This document shows, in pieces, positions 1-8,726 of a stretch of 64,000 nucleotides of DNA; position 1 is the first letter of the stretch, and every line of letters starts with the position of its first letter. Both the position numbers and the translations under genes were made by a program. This DNA is from Prevotella sp. UBA2725. Lineage in GTDB: Bacteria > Bacteroidota > Bacteroidia > Bacteroidales > Bacteroidaceae. Where the stretch lies: the NCBI GenBank assembly GCA_002353825.1, contig DEKJ01000058.1, positions 1 through 64,000 on the forward strand, written 5' to 3'. The notes beneath the pieces are model-generated. The model ran no database searches. It was not told the DNA's origin and was given only the letters and a program-made list of their open reading frames with translations.

Positions 1-18
1 GAGAGTAGGTAGCCGCCT
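1..18 (+). rRNA. rrf: 5S ribosomal RNA, 3' end only
   Basis: The window opens with GAGAGTAGGTAGCCGCCT, which resembles the 3' end of Bacteroidetes 5S rRNA (the conserved GAGAGTAGG segment followed by the 3' strand of helix I). A strong intrinsic terminator follows directly, as expected at the end of an rRNA operon. Only the last bases lie in the window, so the identification rests on a short match plus the context. Confidence 0.65.
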
Positions 19-30
19 CCTTTAAAATGA

Positions 31-67
31 GAGCCTTGAGAACAGCAATGTTTTCAAGGCTCTTTTT
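31..67 (+). terminator. Intrinsic terminator after the 5S rRNA
   Basis: Arms GAGCCTTGA (31-39) and TCAAGGCTC (54-62) enclose a loop that can itself pair in part (AAC/GTT) and are followed by a run of T. It would end the rRNA operon transcript. Confidence 0.8.
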
Positions 68-83
68 GTATTTACCCTGTATT

Positions 84-147
84 GCGGACGGCCACAAGGG
101 CCGCACCCTGCAGTATTGGTTGCAGTGGCCAGTATTGTACCGGCTAC
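84..147. repeat. Intergenic GC-rich palindromic repeats (two kinds)
   Basis: GCGGACGGCCACAAGGGCCG (from 84) is nearly repeated at 30166-30195, with a related palindrome at 16803-16838. The following GTGGCCAGTATTGTACCGGC (from 125) matches a palindrome at 22557-22583. The remaining spacer up to 261 holds no gene that I can support. Confidence 0.5.
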
Positions 148-261
148 TAACATCTATTGTACTTCTCTTTCTACAGACGCCTTTTATTGCTACGTATTTG
201 GCTTCTTATCTCCTTGACGTGTACTTTATCGCTATTGCCTTTAAAGGCTTAATTTACCCCC

Positions 262-298
262 AAAAAATAAGTGGGAACTTATTGCTAAGTCCCCACTT
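262..298 (-). terminator. Terminator of the TonB-system operon
   Basis: A 13-bp stem with one mismatch (269-281 against 286-298, AAGTGGG/CCCACTT core) is followed on the minus strand by TTATTTTTT. It lies about 45 bases beyond the TPR gene stop codon. Confidence 0.7.
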
Positions 299-344
299 AA
301 ATATATTAGTGTATAGAATCTTTATTACTTCTATAGAGTCTTTA

Positions 345-1796
345 TTACTTCATTTCCTTAACCTGCTTTGCGATCTCATTAGTAGGATCGATCTCAAGCA
401 TCTTGTTTGCCCACTCCTTAGCTGCGGCTTTGTTCTGACGGCCATTGAACTCGTAAACGATCATGTACTGATATGCTGTTTTCAGCATAGCTGTCTGGTT
501 CTCTGTACGGTCTGTCTTTGCCTCGAGTGCAGAAGCAAGTGCCTCGTAGTAGGGCTTAGCTAAGCCAAGCTTGCTGTCGGGATCAAGAGCAGAGTTGATA
601 CTGCCACGTACGTAGTTGCAATAGTTGACCTGCTCTGGGAACTTCTCTGCTATCTTTGCATAGGTCTCGTCAGCCTTCTTATAGGCAGCCTTTGCTCCTG
701 CTACCTCCTTTGCTTGAGAACGCTTTGCGGCAATCTCCAGGTACTGGCTTCCAAGACTATTGTAGTCGGAGAATGAAGGATTCTCTTTAGCTTCAATTGA
801 TTTCTCTACGTATGCAAGAGCGTTGTCATAGTCTCCCTTCTCGTTATAAACATCTGAGAGGTTTTTATAGAGGATAGGCTTCGAGACGATAGCGTTGTTA
901 TCCTTCTCAAGGTATTCAAGAGAAGTTGTATATGCCTTAATAGCATCGTCCCAACGCTTAGCCTGCTTAAGTGCTGTGCCATAGTAAGCATAGTCATCAG
1001 CTGTAACATTGGCGCTGTCACTCTTGTTAAAGAGGCGGTCAGCATATTCAAGTGCCTGGTCGGTATAGCTCTTATCAGTAGAGTTCCAGAAGACGAGGCG
1101 GTTCAGTGTGCTCCACTTCGGATCTTTTGTCAGGCCAGCTTTAGCAACCTCGATACTCTTATCCTTATTTCCAAGCATCCACTCGATAGTTGCATAGTCC
1201 TTGATGTCCTCATCATCCATCTTCGTGACATCCGTTACCTTGCCATAGTACTCGGCAGCCTTCTCCAGGTTGGGGTTCTTGGTGTGGTAATAGATGCGTG
1301 CAGCGAGTGCATCGACAGGATAGTCGGGCACCTGCTTACGGAGCTCTTCCAGTGTTGCCACTGCATCTTCTGGATTACGTCCACGGAGAATCATAGCGTA
1401 CTTATAATATGCGTCAGGATTCTTTGGAGCGAAGTAGATTGCCTGCTGGTACTCTTGTGCTGCAGTGCTACCGTCGTCGTTGGATACAGCGATATCACCT
1501 TTCAGAATATGTGCTTCAGCGCATTTAGAGTTCTTCTGGAGTGCATAGTCAGCAAACTGTCCTGCATTTGTAAGATCCTTGTTGTTATAGAATGTACGAC
1601 CGATGGCAACAAGTGCATCAGCGTTCTTCTTGTTGGCTTTGTACAGTTCTTTGACCTGTTTGTCAAAGTCTGCTCCTTTAGTCTTGATCAGTTGCTTGGT
1701 CTGCTCAACGACAGCTTTCGTGTCTGTCTGGGCCATGCTTACTGTGGCAGGGCCTAAGAGAAGGGCACCTGCTAAAAGTAATTGATATGCTCTCAT
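345..1796 (-). CDS. Periplasmic tetratricopeptide repeat protein
   Basis: A 483-residue protein with an N-terminal signal peptide (residues 1-22, MRAYQLLLAGALLLGP then AQ) followed by TPR helices over nearly the whole length; clear units include ALVAIGRTFYNNKDL and AEAHILKGDIAVSNDDG. TPR proteins are interaction scaffolds; no catalytic motif is visible. It is the last gene of a leftward operon exbB-exbD-exbD-tonB-pstS-like-TPR, 95 bases after the PstS-like gene. That gene order recurs in Bacteroidales, so an envelope role linked to TonB energization is a reasonable inference, but its partner is unknown. A 20-bp direct duplication spans the stop codon region. Confidence 0.85.
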   Translation of the reverse strand: MRAYQLLLAGALLLGPATVSMAQTDTKAVVEQTKQLIKTKGADFDKQVKELYKANKKNADALVAIGRTFYNNKDLTNAGQFADYALQKNSKCAEAHILKGDIAVSNDDGSTAAQEYQQAIYFAPKNPDAYYKYAMILRGRNPEDAVATLEELRKQVPDYPVDALAARIYYHTKNPNLEKAAEYYGKVTDVTKMDDEDIKDYATIEWMLGNKDKSIEVAKAGLTKDPKWSTLNRLVFWNSTDKSYTDQALEYADRLFNKSDSANVTADDYAYYGTALKQAKRWDDAIKAYTTSLEYLEKDNNAIVSKPILYKNLSDVYNEKGDYDNALAYVEKSIEAKENPSFSDYNSLGSQYLEIAAKRSQAKEVAGAKAAYKKADETYAKIAEKFPEQVNYCNYVRGSINSALDPDSKLGLAKPYYEALASALEAKTDRTENQTAMLKTAYQYMIVYEFNGRQNKAAAKEWANKMLEIDPTNEIAKQVKEMK

Positions 1797-1891
1797 AGTG
1801 TTACTAATTTTATATTTCTACTTATCTCTATAAACGAAAGAAAAGCATAGAAGTTACCTTCTGTGCTATTTCTTTATCTTTTCTTTATCAT

Positions 1892-2860
1892 TTATGGTGC
1901 AGTATTAACATCTCTGACATTAATATTGCCCAATACAGGCAGTAAACCTGTCTTCATGACGATACGCTGTCCTTTAGGTCCTTGTATGAAATGGGCGAAG
2001 CCCCAGGGTAATCCCTGTCTTGGATCATTCAGTAGCGCATAGATTGTACGAATCAATGGATATTCTCCATTGTAGATGTAATATTGGTATGGTTTACGAC
2101 TGTTAGCTGCCGTAGCAGGATAAAGCTTGCTAAGGCTCATCACTCTGATGTTGCGCTTGAACGTGAGGTTTGTTGTATCTCGCTTGTCGTTCAACCAATT
2201 GTTACCGATGATACCAATGGCATTCGGGTTCTGTTCAACGTATTTAATCACCTCGGCTGTCTTCTTAACAGCAGCCACATTCTTGTTGATGATTGGCTTT
2301 CCACCGAGGACGGAATCTTCAATGTAATGGACTGTGCTTGACTTAGGATTGTCAAATACCACAGTTATCGTGCCTTTTTTATTGCCGTTGCTCAACTGGT
2401 TCCACTTTGTTATCTTTCCGTTCATAATGTCGCGGACTTCCTTAACAGAAAGGAGTGTATCTGTGTTGTTTTTGTTGACAATGAATGCTAAGGCATCGTA
2501 AGCAATGCTGAAAGATGTCGGCATATATTGCTGATCTTGCAGACTTTTCTTTTCAGCAGGCTTAAAATCTCTTGCAGCAAAAACGAGCCAGGTCTTACCA
2601 TGTAGCAGCATGTTGATACCATCTGATTCATTGGTATAGATAGGCTTGACTTTTGCGTCAGGATAATCGTGTTGGAATACTTCTCTTTCTTCTTCTATGA
2701 TAGGACTAAAACTCTCGTCAGAGACGAAAGAGATTGTCCCTGACGAGTAAGTATCTGTCCTTCCATCCTTACCCTTCTTGTTGCTGTTGCCACAAGAAGC
2801 TGCAAGGATGGAAGTTAATGCTAATCCTACAAGTATGTAAGATGTGAGTTTCATGTTCAA
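1892..2860 (-). CDS. PstS-like substrate-binding lipoprotein
   Basis: This 322-residue protein has a lipoprotein signal (lipobox LAASC near residue 23) and a type II periplasmic-binding fold of the PstS/PBP-like kind (GTISFVSDESFSPII, TKWNQLSNGNKKG, NPNAIGIIGNNW). PstS proteins bind phosphate for an ABC importer, but no pstCAB genes are nearby. The gene instead follows tonB by 35 bases in the TonB-system operon, an arrangement typical of Bacteroidales. The ligand is therefore uncertain; phosphate or another anion sensed or handed on in the periplasm are both possible. Confidence 0.8.
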   Translation of the reverse strand: MNMKLTSYILVGLALTSILAASCGNSNKKGKDGRTDTYSSGTISFVSDESFSPIIEEEREVFQHDYPDAKVKPIYTNESDGINMLLHGKTWLVFAARDFKPAEKKSLQDQQYMPTSFSIAYDALAFIVNKNNTDTLLSVKEVRDIMNGKITKWNQLSNGNKKGTITVVFDNPKSSTVHYIEDSVLGGKPIINKNVAAVKKTAEVIKYVEQNPNAIGIIGNNWLNDKRDTTNLTFKRNIRVMSLSKLYPATAANSRKPYQYYIYNGEYPLIRTIYALLNDPRQGLPWGFAHFIQGPKGQRIVMKTGLLPVLGNINVRDVNTAP

Positions 2861-2895
2861 ATAATTAATGTTGCAATCAGTTCTTTGCAGAAAGA

Positions 2896-3744
2896 TTACT
2901 GCAGTCTGAAGGATACAGGTACGTTGTATTTCACACGTACGGCCTGACCATTCTGTTTACCGGGAATCCACTTAGGCATGCTTCTTACCACACGCTGTGC
3001 CTCACGGTCAAGTGATGGGTCAACAGAGCGAACAACCTGTACGTCGGTGATGCTACCGTCACGTTCAACCACGAACGAGACAACAACACGACCCTGTACA
3101 CCGTTTTCCTGTGCTACGACAGGATACTTGACGTTGCTCTGCAGGTACTGCATCAGAGCAGACTGACCACCAGGGAATGAAGGCATCTGTTCTACGACAT
3201 CGAACACCTTATTCTCAACCTCTGGCTTTGGAGCTTCTGTCTTTACCGGCTCAGTCTCCACGCGCTGTGTAACCTTCAGGATTTCACCCTGATCAGAGTT
3301 ACCCTTCACATCGAGAGCACCGATAGCAGTGTTGGTCTGCATAATCTGGTCCTGAGTCTTCATCTCTTCCTCCGGCTTTACCTCGGCATCTTTCTTGATG
3401 ACAGGAGCCGTGAATTTGATGGAGGACTTAACCTCTTTGACTACTTCTTTCTTTTCCTCTACCTGCACCTTACGCTCTACCTTAGCCTCTTTCTTCTTAG
3501 GCTGGTTGAGAGTAGAGATCTCTGTCACATTCTCATTCTTTGCATGTGCAGCTTGATATGCATCATATCCAGCTTTGATGTAGAAGAGAACGATGCAAAG
3601 TGCAGCGAGAATTGCAATCGTTATAATGGCTTTTAAGTTTCTCTTACCCGTCTGGGTACGGAGCTTGTAAGCACCGTACTGTTTGTTTCTTCCTTCGAAG
3701 ATAAGGTCACACCAGCCATTCTTTGTTAAATCAATTTGTGCCAT
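2896..3744 (-). CDS. tonB: TonB energy transducer
   Basis: This 282-residue protein has the TonB layout: a short cytoplasmic N-terminus, one membrane anchor (about residues 36-56), a Lys/Glu-rich periplasmic linker (about 80-150) and a C-terminal TonB domain (about 185-282) with the Bacteroidetes signature MPSFPGGQSALMQYL, PVVAQENGVQGRVVVSF and a YNVPVSFRLQ end. It would pass proton-motive energy from ExbB/ExbD to outer-membrane SusC-type transporters, including those of the PUL further along this window. It is fourth in the operon, 28 bases after the second exbD gene. Confidence 0.93.
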   Translation of the reverse strand: MAQIDLTKNGWCDLIFEGRNKQYGAYKLRTQTGKRNLKAIITIAILAALCIVLFYIKAGYDAYQAAHAKNENVTEISTLNQPKKKEAKVERKVQVEEKKEVVKEVKSSIKFTAPVIKKDAEVKPEEEMKTQDQIMQTNTAIGALDVKGNSDQGEILKVTQRVETEPVKTEAPKPEVENKVFDVVEQMPSFPGGQSALMQYLQSNVKYPVVAQENGVQGRVVVSFVVERDGSITDVQVVRSVDPSLDREAQRVVRSMPKWIPGKQNGQAVRVKYNVPVSFRLQ

Positions 3745-3772
3745 TTTTAACCTTTCGTTTAGCTATGTTACC

Positions 3773-4426
3773 TTATAACTTGACGTTGTTTTCCTTGAGA
3801 AGCTTCAAGTCGTTATCATTGATCTTATCAATCACATACTTACCGATAGAGCAGATGTTCATCTCATCGAGCGCGTCGACAAGGTTCTTATACGAAGCAT
3901 TGTCTGTTGCTTTAATGATGATGGTCAGCGTGCTGATCTGCTTACCATTGATCATACCGGCTTTGATCTTAGCCAACTCGTTGTTGTAGATGGAATCCGG
4001 CATCTTTTTCTTAGGATCCGGGTTGTCATGCTTCTTGTCGAGCTCGGCTTTAGCCTTCATGACATCAATAGTAGGCTGTGTGCCATCCTCAGTAGTGTGG
4101 TTGATGATAACTGAGCGAATACCCTTTGCACCCCATGTAGTCTTCTTCAGACATTTAGGATCATCGGGCTTCACCATACCAGCCACATAGTAGATCTGGT
4201 TATCAGCAGTGCAATAGATCGTAATGGTATACGATTCCTTTGTCACTGTCTTATCCTGATCTGTAATGTTCTTATCGTTACTAGGCATACTCAATTCCAT
4301 CGTCTGCGGTTTAGCAAGAGATGTACAGAGCATGAAGAACGTGATAAGAAGCATCATCATGTCCACCATCGGCGTAAAGTCGACGCGGACATTCATTTTC
4401 TTCTGTTTCGATTTTCCTGCAGCCAT
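3773..4426 (-). CDS. exbD: ExbD-family proton-channel subunit (second copy)
   Basis: This 217-residue protein carries the ExbD/TolR pattern: a basic N-terminus, one membrane helix with the essential aspartate (FTPMVDMMMLLITFF, Asp22) and a periplasmic C-terminal domain (TIIIKATDNASYKNLVDALDEM). It begins 2 bases after the preceding exbD gene, so the two are almost certainly co-translated. At 217 residues it is longer than E. coli ExbD (about 141); the extra length is in the periplasmic domain. With ExbB and TonB it forms the inner-membrane energizing complex. Confidence 0.9.
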   Translation of the reverse strand: MAAGKSKQKKMNVRVDFTPMVDMMMLLITFFMLCTSLAKPQTMELSMPSNDKNITDQDKTVTKESYTITIYCTADNQIYYVAGMVKPDDPKCLKKTTWGAKGIRSVIINHTTEDGTQPTIDVMKAKAELDKKHDNPDPKKKMPDSIYNNELAKIKAGMINGKQISTLTIIIKATDNASYKNLVDALDEMNICSIGKYVIDKINDNDLKLLKENNVKL

Positions 4427-4428
4427 CT

Positions 4429-5055
4429 TTAATCCTCCGCTTTCTTGTATTGAGTAATCAGATAGTAACGGTTCTCATTCATATCCTGAAGCTCGCTCAT
4501 GATTTTCTTTACAGTCTTGTAAGGAGTGTTCTCGTCAGCCTTGATAGCAATCTTGGCATCGGGGTTTGCATCTTTCGCGGCTTTCACCCAGAGTTGGAAC
4601 TCACTCATAGCGGCATCACCAGTCTTGCCCGGCACAGAGTCGGTAGGGATTCCGTAATTCTTGAGTTCAGTAGGACGGACGTTCTTATTGAGGCTCAGGT
4701 AAGCCTGAAGCTTCTGCATAGGAACACCCCACATAGGATCGTCGAGGAAAGCTTTCTGCTGAGCAGGCGTAAGCGAGATGCCGAACTGGTCGGTAACGCT
4801 GGCAAGAGCGGTCTGAGTATCAGTGGTCTTGTCCATGCTCATGAAGATCTTTCCATCTTTTCCGACGAGGATGTTAAGGACGTTGCTTTCTGGAACCTTA
4901 ATTTCAGACACACTGCCCGGCGTGTTCACTTTCACTGGCTCCTGCTTGACGAATGTAGACGTCAGCATGAAGAAGGTCAGCAAAAGCACCATCACGTCCG
5001 ACATAGGGGTCATGTCGATCCAGACGTCCGCTTTCTTAATTTTAATCTTAGCCAT
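4429..5055 (-). CDS. exbD: ExbD-family proton-channel subunit (first copy)
   Basis: This 208-residue protein has the ExbD transmembrane helix with the conserved aspartate (MTPMSDVMVLLLTFF, Asp20) and a periplasmic domain ending in DENTPYKTVKKIMSELQDM. It differs clearly from the neighbouring second copy, so the pair is an old duplication and may form a mixed ExbD dimer in the ExbB pentamer. This pairing is common in Bacteroidetes. It lies 36 bases after exbB. Confidence 0.9.
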   Translation of the reverse strand: MAKIKIKKADVWIDMTPMSDVMVLLLTFFMLTSTFVKQEPVKVNTPGSVSEIKVPESNVLNILVGKDGKIFMSMDKTTDTQTALASVTDQFGISLTPAQQKAFLDDPMWGVPMQKLQAYLSLNKNVRPTELKNYGIPTDSVPGKTGDAAMSEFQLWVKAAKDANPDAKIAIKADENTPYKTVKKIMSELQDMNENRYYLITQYKKAED

Positions 5056-5091
5056 ACACTAAAGAATTTAAAGTTAAAAGGCCAAGATCAA

Positions 5092-5937
5092 TTAAGCTTC
5101 GTCGGTGTGGTTTGCTTCGTATGTCTGTGCGATTGTGTAACCTACCTCGTCGAGTGCGTATGTCAGCTTATCAATCTTGTTAGTGAAGTAGTTGTAAGTG
5201 ACAACGGCGCACCATGATGTTGCGATACCGAAGGCTGTGTTGACCAGAGCCTCAGAAATACCAGTTGACAGAGCGAGAGAGTCACCACCACCACCGGCAG
5301 CCAGAGCCTGGAATGAACGAATCATACCGGTCACAGTACCGAGCAGTCCGGTAAGGGTACCGAGCGTTACGATAGTAGCGACGATAGGAAGATTCATCTG
5401 CAGGGTAGGCATCTCGAGCTGAGTAGCCTCCTCGTGAGCCTGCTCGATACGAGCGACCTTCTGGCTCTTCTTCAGAGAAGCGTTAGCACCGCTCTCCATA
5501 GCGCGATAAGCGTGCAGAGAAGCGAGAACGACGTTAGCAACAGAACCCTGCATCTTGTTGCAAAGATCCTCAGCCTTGTCGAAATCGTTAGCAGCGAGGG
5601 CAGCCTTGATGTTGGCCACGAACTTTGTCAGAGAGCCCTTACCGAAAGCAGTCTTCAGTGCGAAGTAGCGCTCAACAGCGAGGCAGAGCACGGTGAGCAA
5701 CAGGGTGTGGATGATAGGCACCACGTAGCCACCTTTGTAAATTGTACCGAAGATGTTAGCAGGAGCGTTGGCGTTGTCACCGCCCTGGAAGTTAGCACCG
5801 TTACCCAACCAGAGGTTGAAGATGCAGAGTGCAGCGATGAAGCAGAGGACGATGATCCAGAATGCTCCTCTAATACCTGTGAAGCCCTGAGACTTCTTAG
5901 CAGCCTTGGGGGCTGCGGCTTTTTGTGTAGTTGCCAT
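5092..5937 (-). CDS. exbB: ExbB/TolQ/MotA-family proton channel
   Basis: This 281-residue protein has four predicted membrane helices: an extra N-terminal one (about 27-45), then the three of ExbB (VVPIIHTLLLTVLCLAV; LPIVATIVTLGTLTGLLGTV; LVNTAFGIATSWCAVV). A basic Ala/Lys-rich tail precedes the first helix. It forms the proton channel that drives TonB. It is the first gene of the operon, with a good -7 element about 70 bases upstream. Confidence 0.92.
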   Translation of the reverse strand: MATTQKAAAPKAAKKSQGFTGIRGAFWIIVLCFIAALCIFNLWLGNGANFQGGDNANAPANIFGTIYKGGYVVPIIHTLLLTVLCLAVERYFALKTAFGKGSLTKFVANIKAALAANDFDKAEDLCNKMQGSVANVVLASLHAYRAMESGANASLKKSQKVARIEQAHEEATQLEMPTLQMNLPIVATIVTLGTLTGLLGTVTGMIRSFQALAAGGGGDSLALSTGISEALVNTAFGIATSWCAVVTYNYFTNKIDKLTYALDEVGYTIAQTYEANHTDEA

Positions 5938-6004
5938 AGTACTTGATGTTAATTTTTGGTTGTGAATTTATTGATTAAATTTATTGTTTCTCTATAATTT
6001 CACG

Positions 6005-6012
6005 CAAAGATA
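6005..6012 (-). promoter_or_regulatory. -7 promoter element of the exbB operon
   Basis: On the minus strand the sequence reads TATCTTTG, an exact match to the Bacteroidetes -7 consensus TAnnTTTG. It is followed by about 70 bases of leader before exbB. No clear TTTG is seen at -33. Confidence 0.55.
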
Positions 6013-6097
6013 GTAACTTTTTGATTTAGAATAATCGTGTTGTCTTATATTTAACACTCTTTTTCTTAAAGTTCTTGCGTAACATAGCTATTTGCGC

Positions 6098-7303
6098 TTA
6101 TTTGAGCTTTTCGCACGCCTCTTTGATACGCTTGAGCGCCTCGCGGATGTTGTCATCGCTCGTAGCGTAACTCATGCGAAAGCCGTCCGGCTCACCGAAG
6201 GCATCGCCTGCCACTGTGGCTACGTGAGCCTCTTGAAGCAGATACATAGCAAAGTCGGTTGACGTGTTGATGGTATATTGCTTATAGCTCTTTCCGAACA
6301 GCTTCTTGCAGTGCGGGAAGAGGTAGAAGGCACCCTGCGGTACGTTGACCTCAAGTCCCGGAATTTCCCTTGCCAGTTTCACGATCAGGTCACGACGGCG
6401 TTCGAATCCCTTGCGCATGTCTTCGACACACTGCTGGTCTCCCTTGTAAGCAGCGAGCGCTGCACGCTGTGCCACATCGTTGGTGCCACTCGTATACTGT
6501 CCCTGCAGCTTGTTCATACCCTTGATGATCCATTCAGGTGCAGCGACCCATCCGAGGCGCCATCCAGTCATAGCGTAAGCCTTACTTACACCGTTGCAGA
6601 TGATAGTGCGTTCTTTCATGCCAGGGGCAGCAGCGATACTAGCAGAGAATCCTACATAGTTGATATGTTCATAGATTTCATCTGAGAGCACATAGATGCC
6701 TTCATGGCGCTTTACTACTTCTGCGAGCGCATTCAGTTCTTCCTGAGTATAGACGCTACCTGTAGGGTTGCACGGTGAGCAAAGGATAAGCATCTTTGTC
6801 TTCGGTGTGATGGCAGCTTCGAGCTGCTCCGGAGTGAGCTTAAAGTCGCTCTCGAGAGGCGTACGCAGCGCAACGGGCGTGCCTCCGGCGAGTTTCACCA
6901 TCTGAGGATAACTTACCCAATAAGGAGCAGGGATGATAACCTCGTCGCCTGGGTTTATCAGTGCAAGGATAGCATTGCAGACGCCTTGTTTGCCACCAGT
7001 TCCAACGATAGTCTCTTGTGGAGTATAGGTCAGGTGGTTCTCTTTGGCCAACTTCTCAGCGATAGCCTCTCTAAGGTCCATGTATCCTGGGACGGGAGAG
7101 TACTTAGAGTAGTTGTCGTCAATAGCTTTCTTGCCTGCTTCTTTAATGAAGTCGGGCGTCATATAGTCCGGTTCACCGACGCTCATATTGATGACATCAA
7201 TACCCTGCGCCTTCATTTCGCTGCTCTTCTGTGACATGGCGAGAGTAGCCGATGGAGCAAGTCTGTTAAGACGATCTGAAAGACAACCTGTTGTTTGTGG
7301 CAT
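6098..7303 (-). CDS. Class I PLP-dependent aminotransferase (aspartate aminotransferase type)
   Basis: A 401-residue fold-type I aminotransferase: NMSVGEPDY and TPDFIKEAGKKAID at the N-terminus, PAPYWVSYPQMV, LCSPCNPTGSVYT, SDEIYEHI (PLP-binding Asp/Tyr) and the Schiff-base lysine in NGVSKAYAMTGWRLGW. This subgroup usually interconverts aspartate and 2-oxoglutarate with oxaloacetate and glutamate in the cytoplasm. The sequence alone does not fix substrate choice (Asp, aromatic or Ala). It is transcribed alone, with its own -7 element at 7356-7363. Confidence 0.88.
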   Translation of the reverse strand: MPQTTGCLSDRLNRLAPSATLAMSQKSSEMKAQGIDVINMSVGEPDYMTPDFIKEAGKKAIDDNYSKYSPVPGYMDLREAIAEKLAKENHLTYTPQETIVGTGGKQGVCNAILALINPGDEVIIPAPYWVSYPQMVKLAGGTPVALRTPLESDFKLTPEQLEAAITPKTKMLILCSPCNPTGSVYTQEELNALAEVVKRHEGIYVLSDEIYEHINYVGFSASIAAAPGMKERTIICNGVSKAYAMTGWRLGWVAAPEWIIKGMNKLQGQYTSGTNDVAQRAALAAYKGDQQCVEDMRKGFERRRDLIVKLAREIPGLEVNVPQGAFYLFPHCKKLFGKSYKQYTINTSTDFAMYLLQEAHVATVAGDAFGEPDGFRMSYATSDDNIREALKRIKEACEKLK

Positions 7304-7355
7304 AATGTATTGTTGTTTTGTTATTCTTTTATCAAATAGTCTATGAAACTGTATG

Positions 7356-7363
7356 CAAAAGTA
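7356..7363 (-). promoter_or_regulatory. -7 element before the aminotransferase gene
   Basis: The minus strand reads TACTTTTG, which fits TAnnTTTG, 52 bases before the start codon in an AT-rich 178-base spacer that holds no other gene. Confidence 0.4.
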
Positions 7364-7481
7364 CGCATTTTATTATTCAAAACGAAGAAAACAAGTTTTT
7401 ATTTTTCGATATTACAGATAAAATGCTTCTTTATTTTACAATGACATACTTTTGCAACATCTCACATTATTATAATAGGCA

Positions 7482-8696
7482 TTATTCAAGGTGCAGCGTA
7501 TGGCCCATACGGTCACGCTTTGTGCGGAGATACTTGATGTCGTACCGGTTCGGTGTGATCTCGATAGGCACATTCTCCACGATCTCCAGTCCATAAGCCT
7601 CCAGTCCTACGCGCTTCGTGGGATTGTTGGTCATGAGTCGCATCTTATGTACGCCGAGGTGGCGCAGCATCTGTGCACCGCAACCATAGTCGCGCTCGTC
7701 AGGCTTGAATCCGAGGTGGATATTGGCATCCACCGTGTCGAGTCCTTCCTCCTGCTGTAACTTATAGGCTGCCATCTTATTCATCAGTCCGATGCCTCGA
7801 CCTTCCTGCTGCATATAGATGAGTACGCCCTTGCCTTCCTTCTCAATCATCTGCATGGCTTTGTGGAGCTGTTCACCGCAGTCGCAGCGCATGCTTCCGA
7901 GGATGTCACCAGTAGCGCAAGAAGAGTGGACACGGACGAGGATTGGCTCGTCTTCTTTCCATGTGCCCTTGACGAGCGCCATGTGTTCAAGCCCGTTGCT
8001 TACCTGACGGAAAGGAATGAGATGGAAATGTCCATAGATAGTGGGAAGGTCAACCTCCACACCTACCTCAATACTACTTTCGTGTTTCAGTCGATATGCT
8101 ATGAGGTCTTTGATGCTGATGATCTTCAGTCCCCATTCCTTGGCTTTAACCTGAAGTTGCGGCATACGTGCCATAGTGCCGTCGTCGTTCATAATCTCCA
8201 TCAGTGCAGCCGCAGGATAGACACCTGACAGCTTACAGAGGTCGATGGCGGCCTCCGTGTGACCCGAGCGGCGTAGCACGCCATTGTCCTGAGCATAGAG
8301 CGGGTTGATGTGGCCGGGACGTCCGAAAGTCTGCGGGGTAGAGGATGGGTCAGCGAGCGCACGGATAGTCTCAGCGCGGTCGTGTGCTGAGACACCTGTG
8401 GTACAGCCTTCGAGCTTGTCCACAGTGATTGTGAACGGAGTGCCGAGCATGGAGGTGTTCTCATCCACCTGATGAGGCAGGTCGAGCTCTTCAGCGCGCT
8501 TGATAGTGATAGGAGCACAGAGCACACCACGGGCATTCTTCAACATAAAGTTGATCTTTTCCGGTGTGATCATCTCTGCAGCCGTGATGAGGTCACCCTC
8601 ATTCTCACGGTCCTCGTCATCCACAACGATAACGAACTTGCCTTGCTTGAAATCATCCAAGGCATCTTCTATGCTACTTAGTTTGAATTCTGACAT
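7482..8696 (-). CDS. ribBA: Bifunctional DHBP synthase / GTP cyclohydrolase II
   Basis: A 404-residue fusion of RibB (about 1-205; DDEDRENEGDLI and the HTEAAIDL segment) and RibA (about 206-404; the zinc ligands in CATGDILGSMRCDCG and the QQEGRGIGL segment). RibB makes 3,4-dihydroxy-2-butanone 4-phosphate from ribulose 5-phosphate; RibA opens GTP. Together they supply both riboflavin precursors. The gene starts 30 bases after the LptF/G permease gene and is probably co-transcribed with it. No FMN riboswitch is visible before it. Confidence 0.96.
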   Translation of the reverse strand: MSEFKLSSIEDALDDFKQGKFVIVVDDEDRENEGDLITAAEMITPEKINFMLKNARGVLCAPITIKRAEELDLPHQVDENTSMLGTPFTITVDKLEGCTTGVSAHDRAETIRALADPSSTPQTFGRPGHINPLYAQDNGVLRRSGHTEAAIDLCKLSGVYPAAALMEIMNDDGTMARMPQLQVKAKEWGLKIISIKDLIAYRLKHESSIEVGVEVDLPTIYGHFHLIPFRQVSNGLEHMALVKGTWKEDEPILVRVHSSCATGDILGSMRCDCGEQLHKAMQMIEKEGKGVLIYMQQEGRGIGLMNKMAAYKLQQEEGLDTVDANIHLGFKPDERDYGCGAQMLRHLGVHKMRLMTNNPTKRVGLEAYGLEIVENVPIEITPNRYDIKYLRTKRDRMGHTLHLE

Positions 8697-8726
8697 ATTT
8701 ATTTTTCCTTCTTTTTATAGTTATAT

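Noticed and set aside
27..563. A 178-residue open frame on the plus strand near the window start
   Set aside because: It runs antisense over the terminators and the 3' end of the TPR gene, and has no family resemblance; the opposing TPR frame is clearly coding.
4450..5217. A 255-residue open frame antisense to exbD and exbB
   Set aside because: It mirrors the conserved ExbD and ExbB frames and has no recognisable domain; long antisense frames are common in this codon usage.
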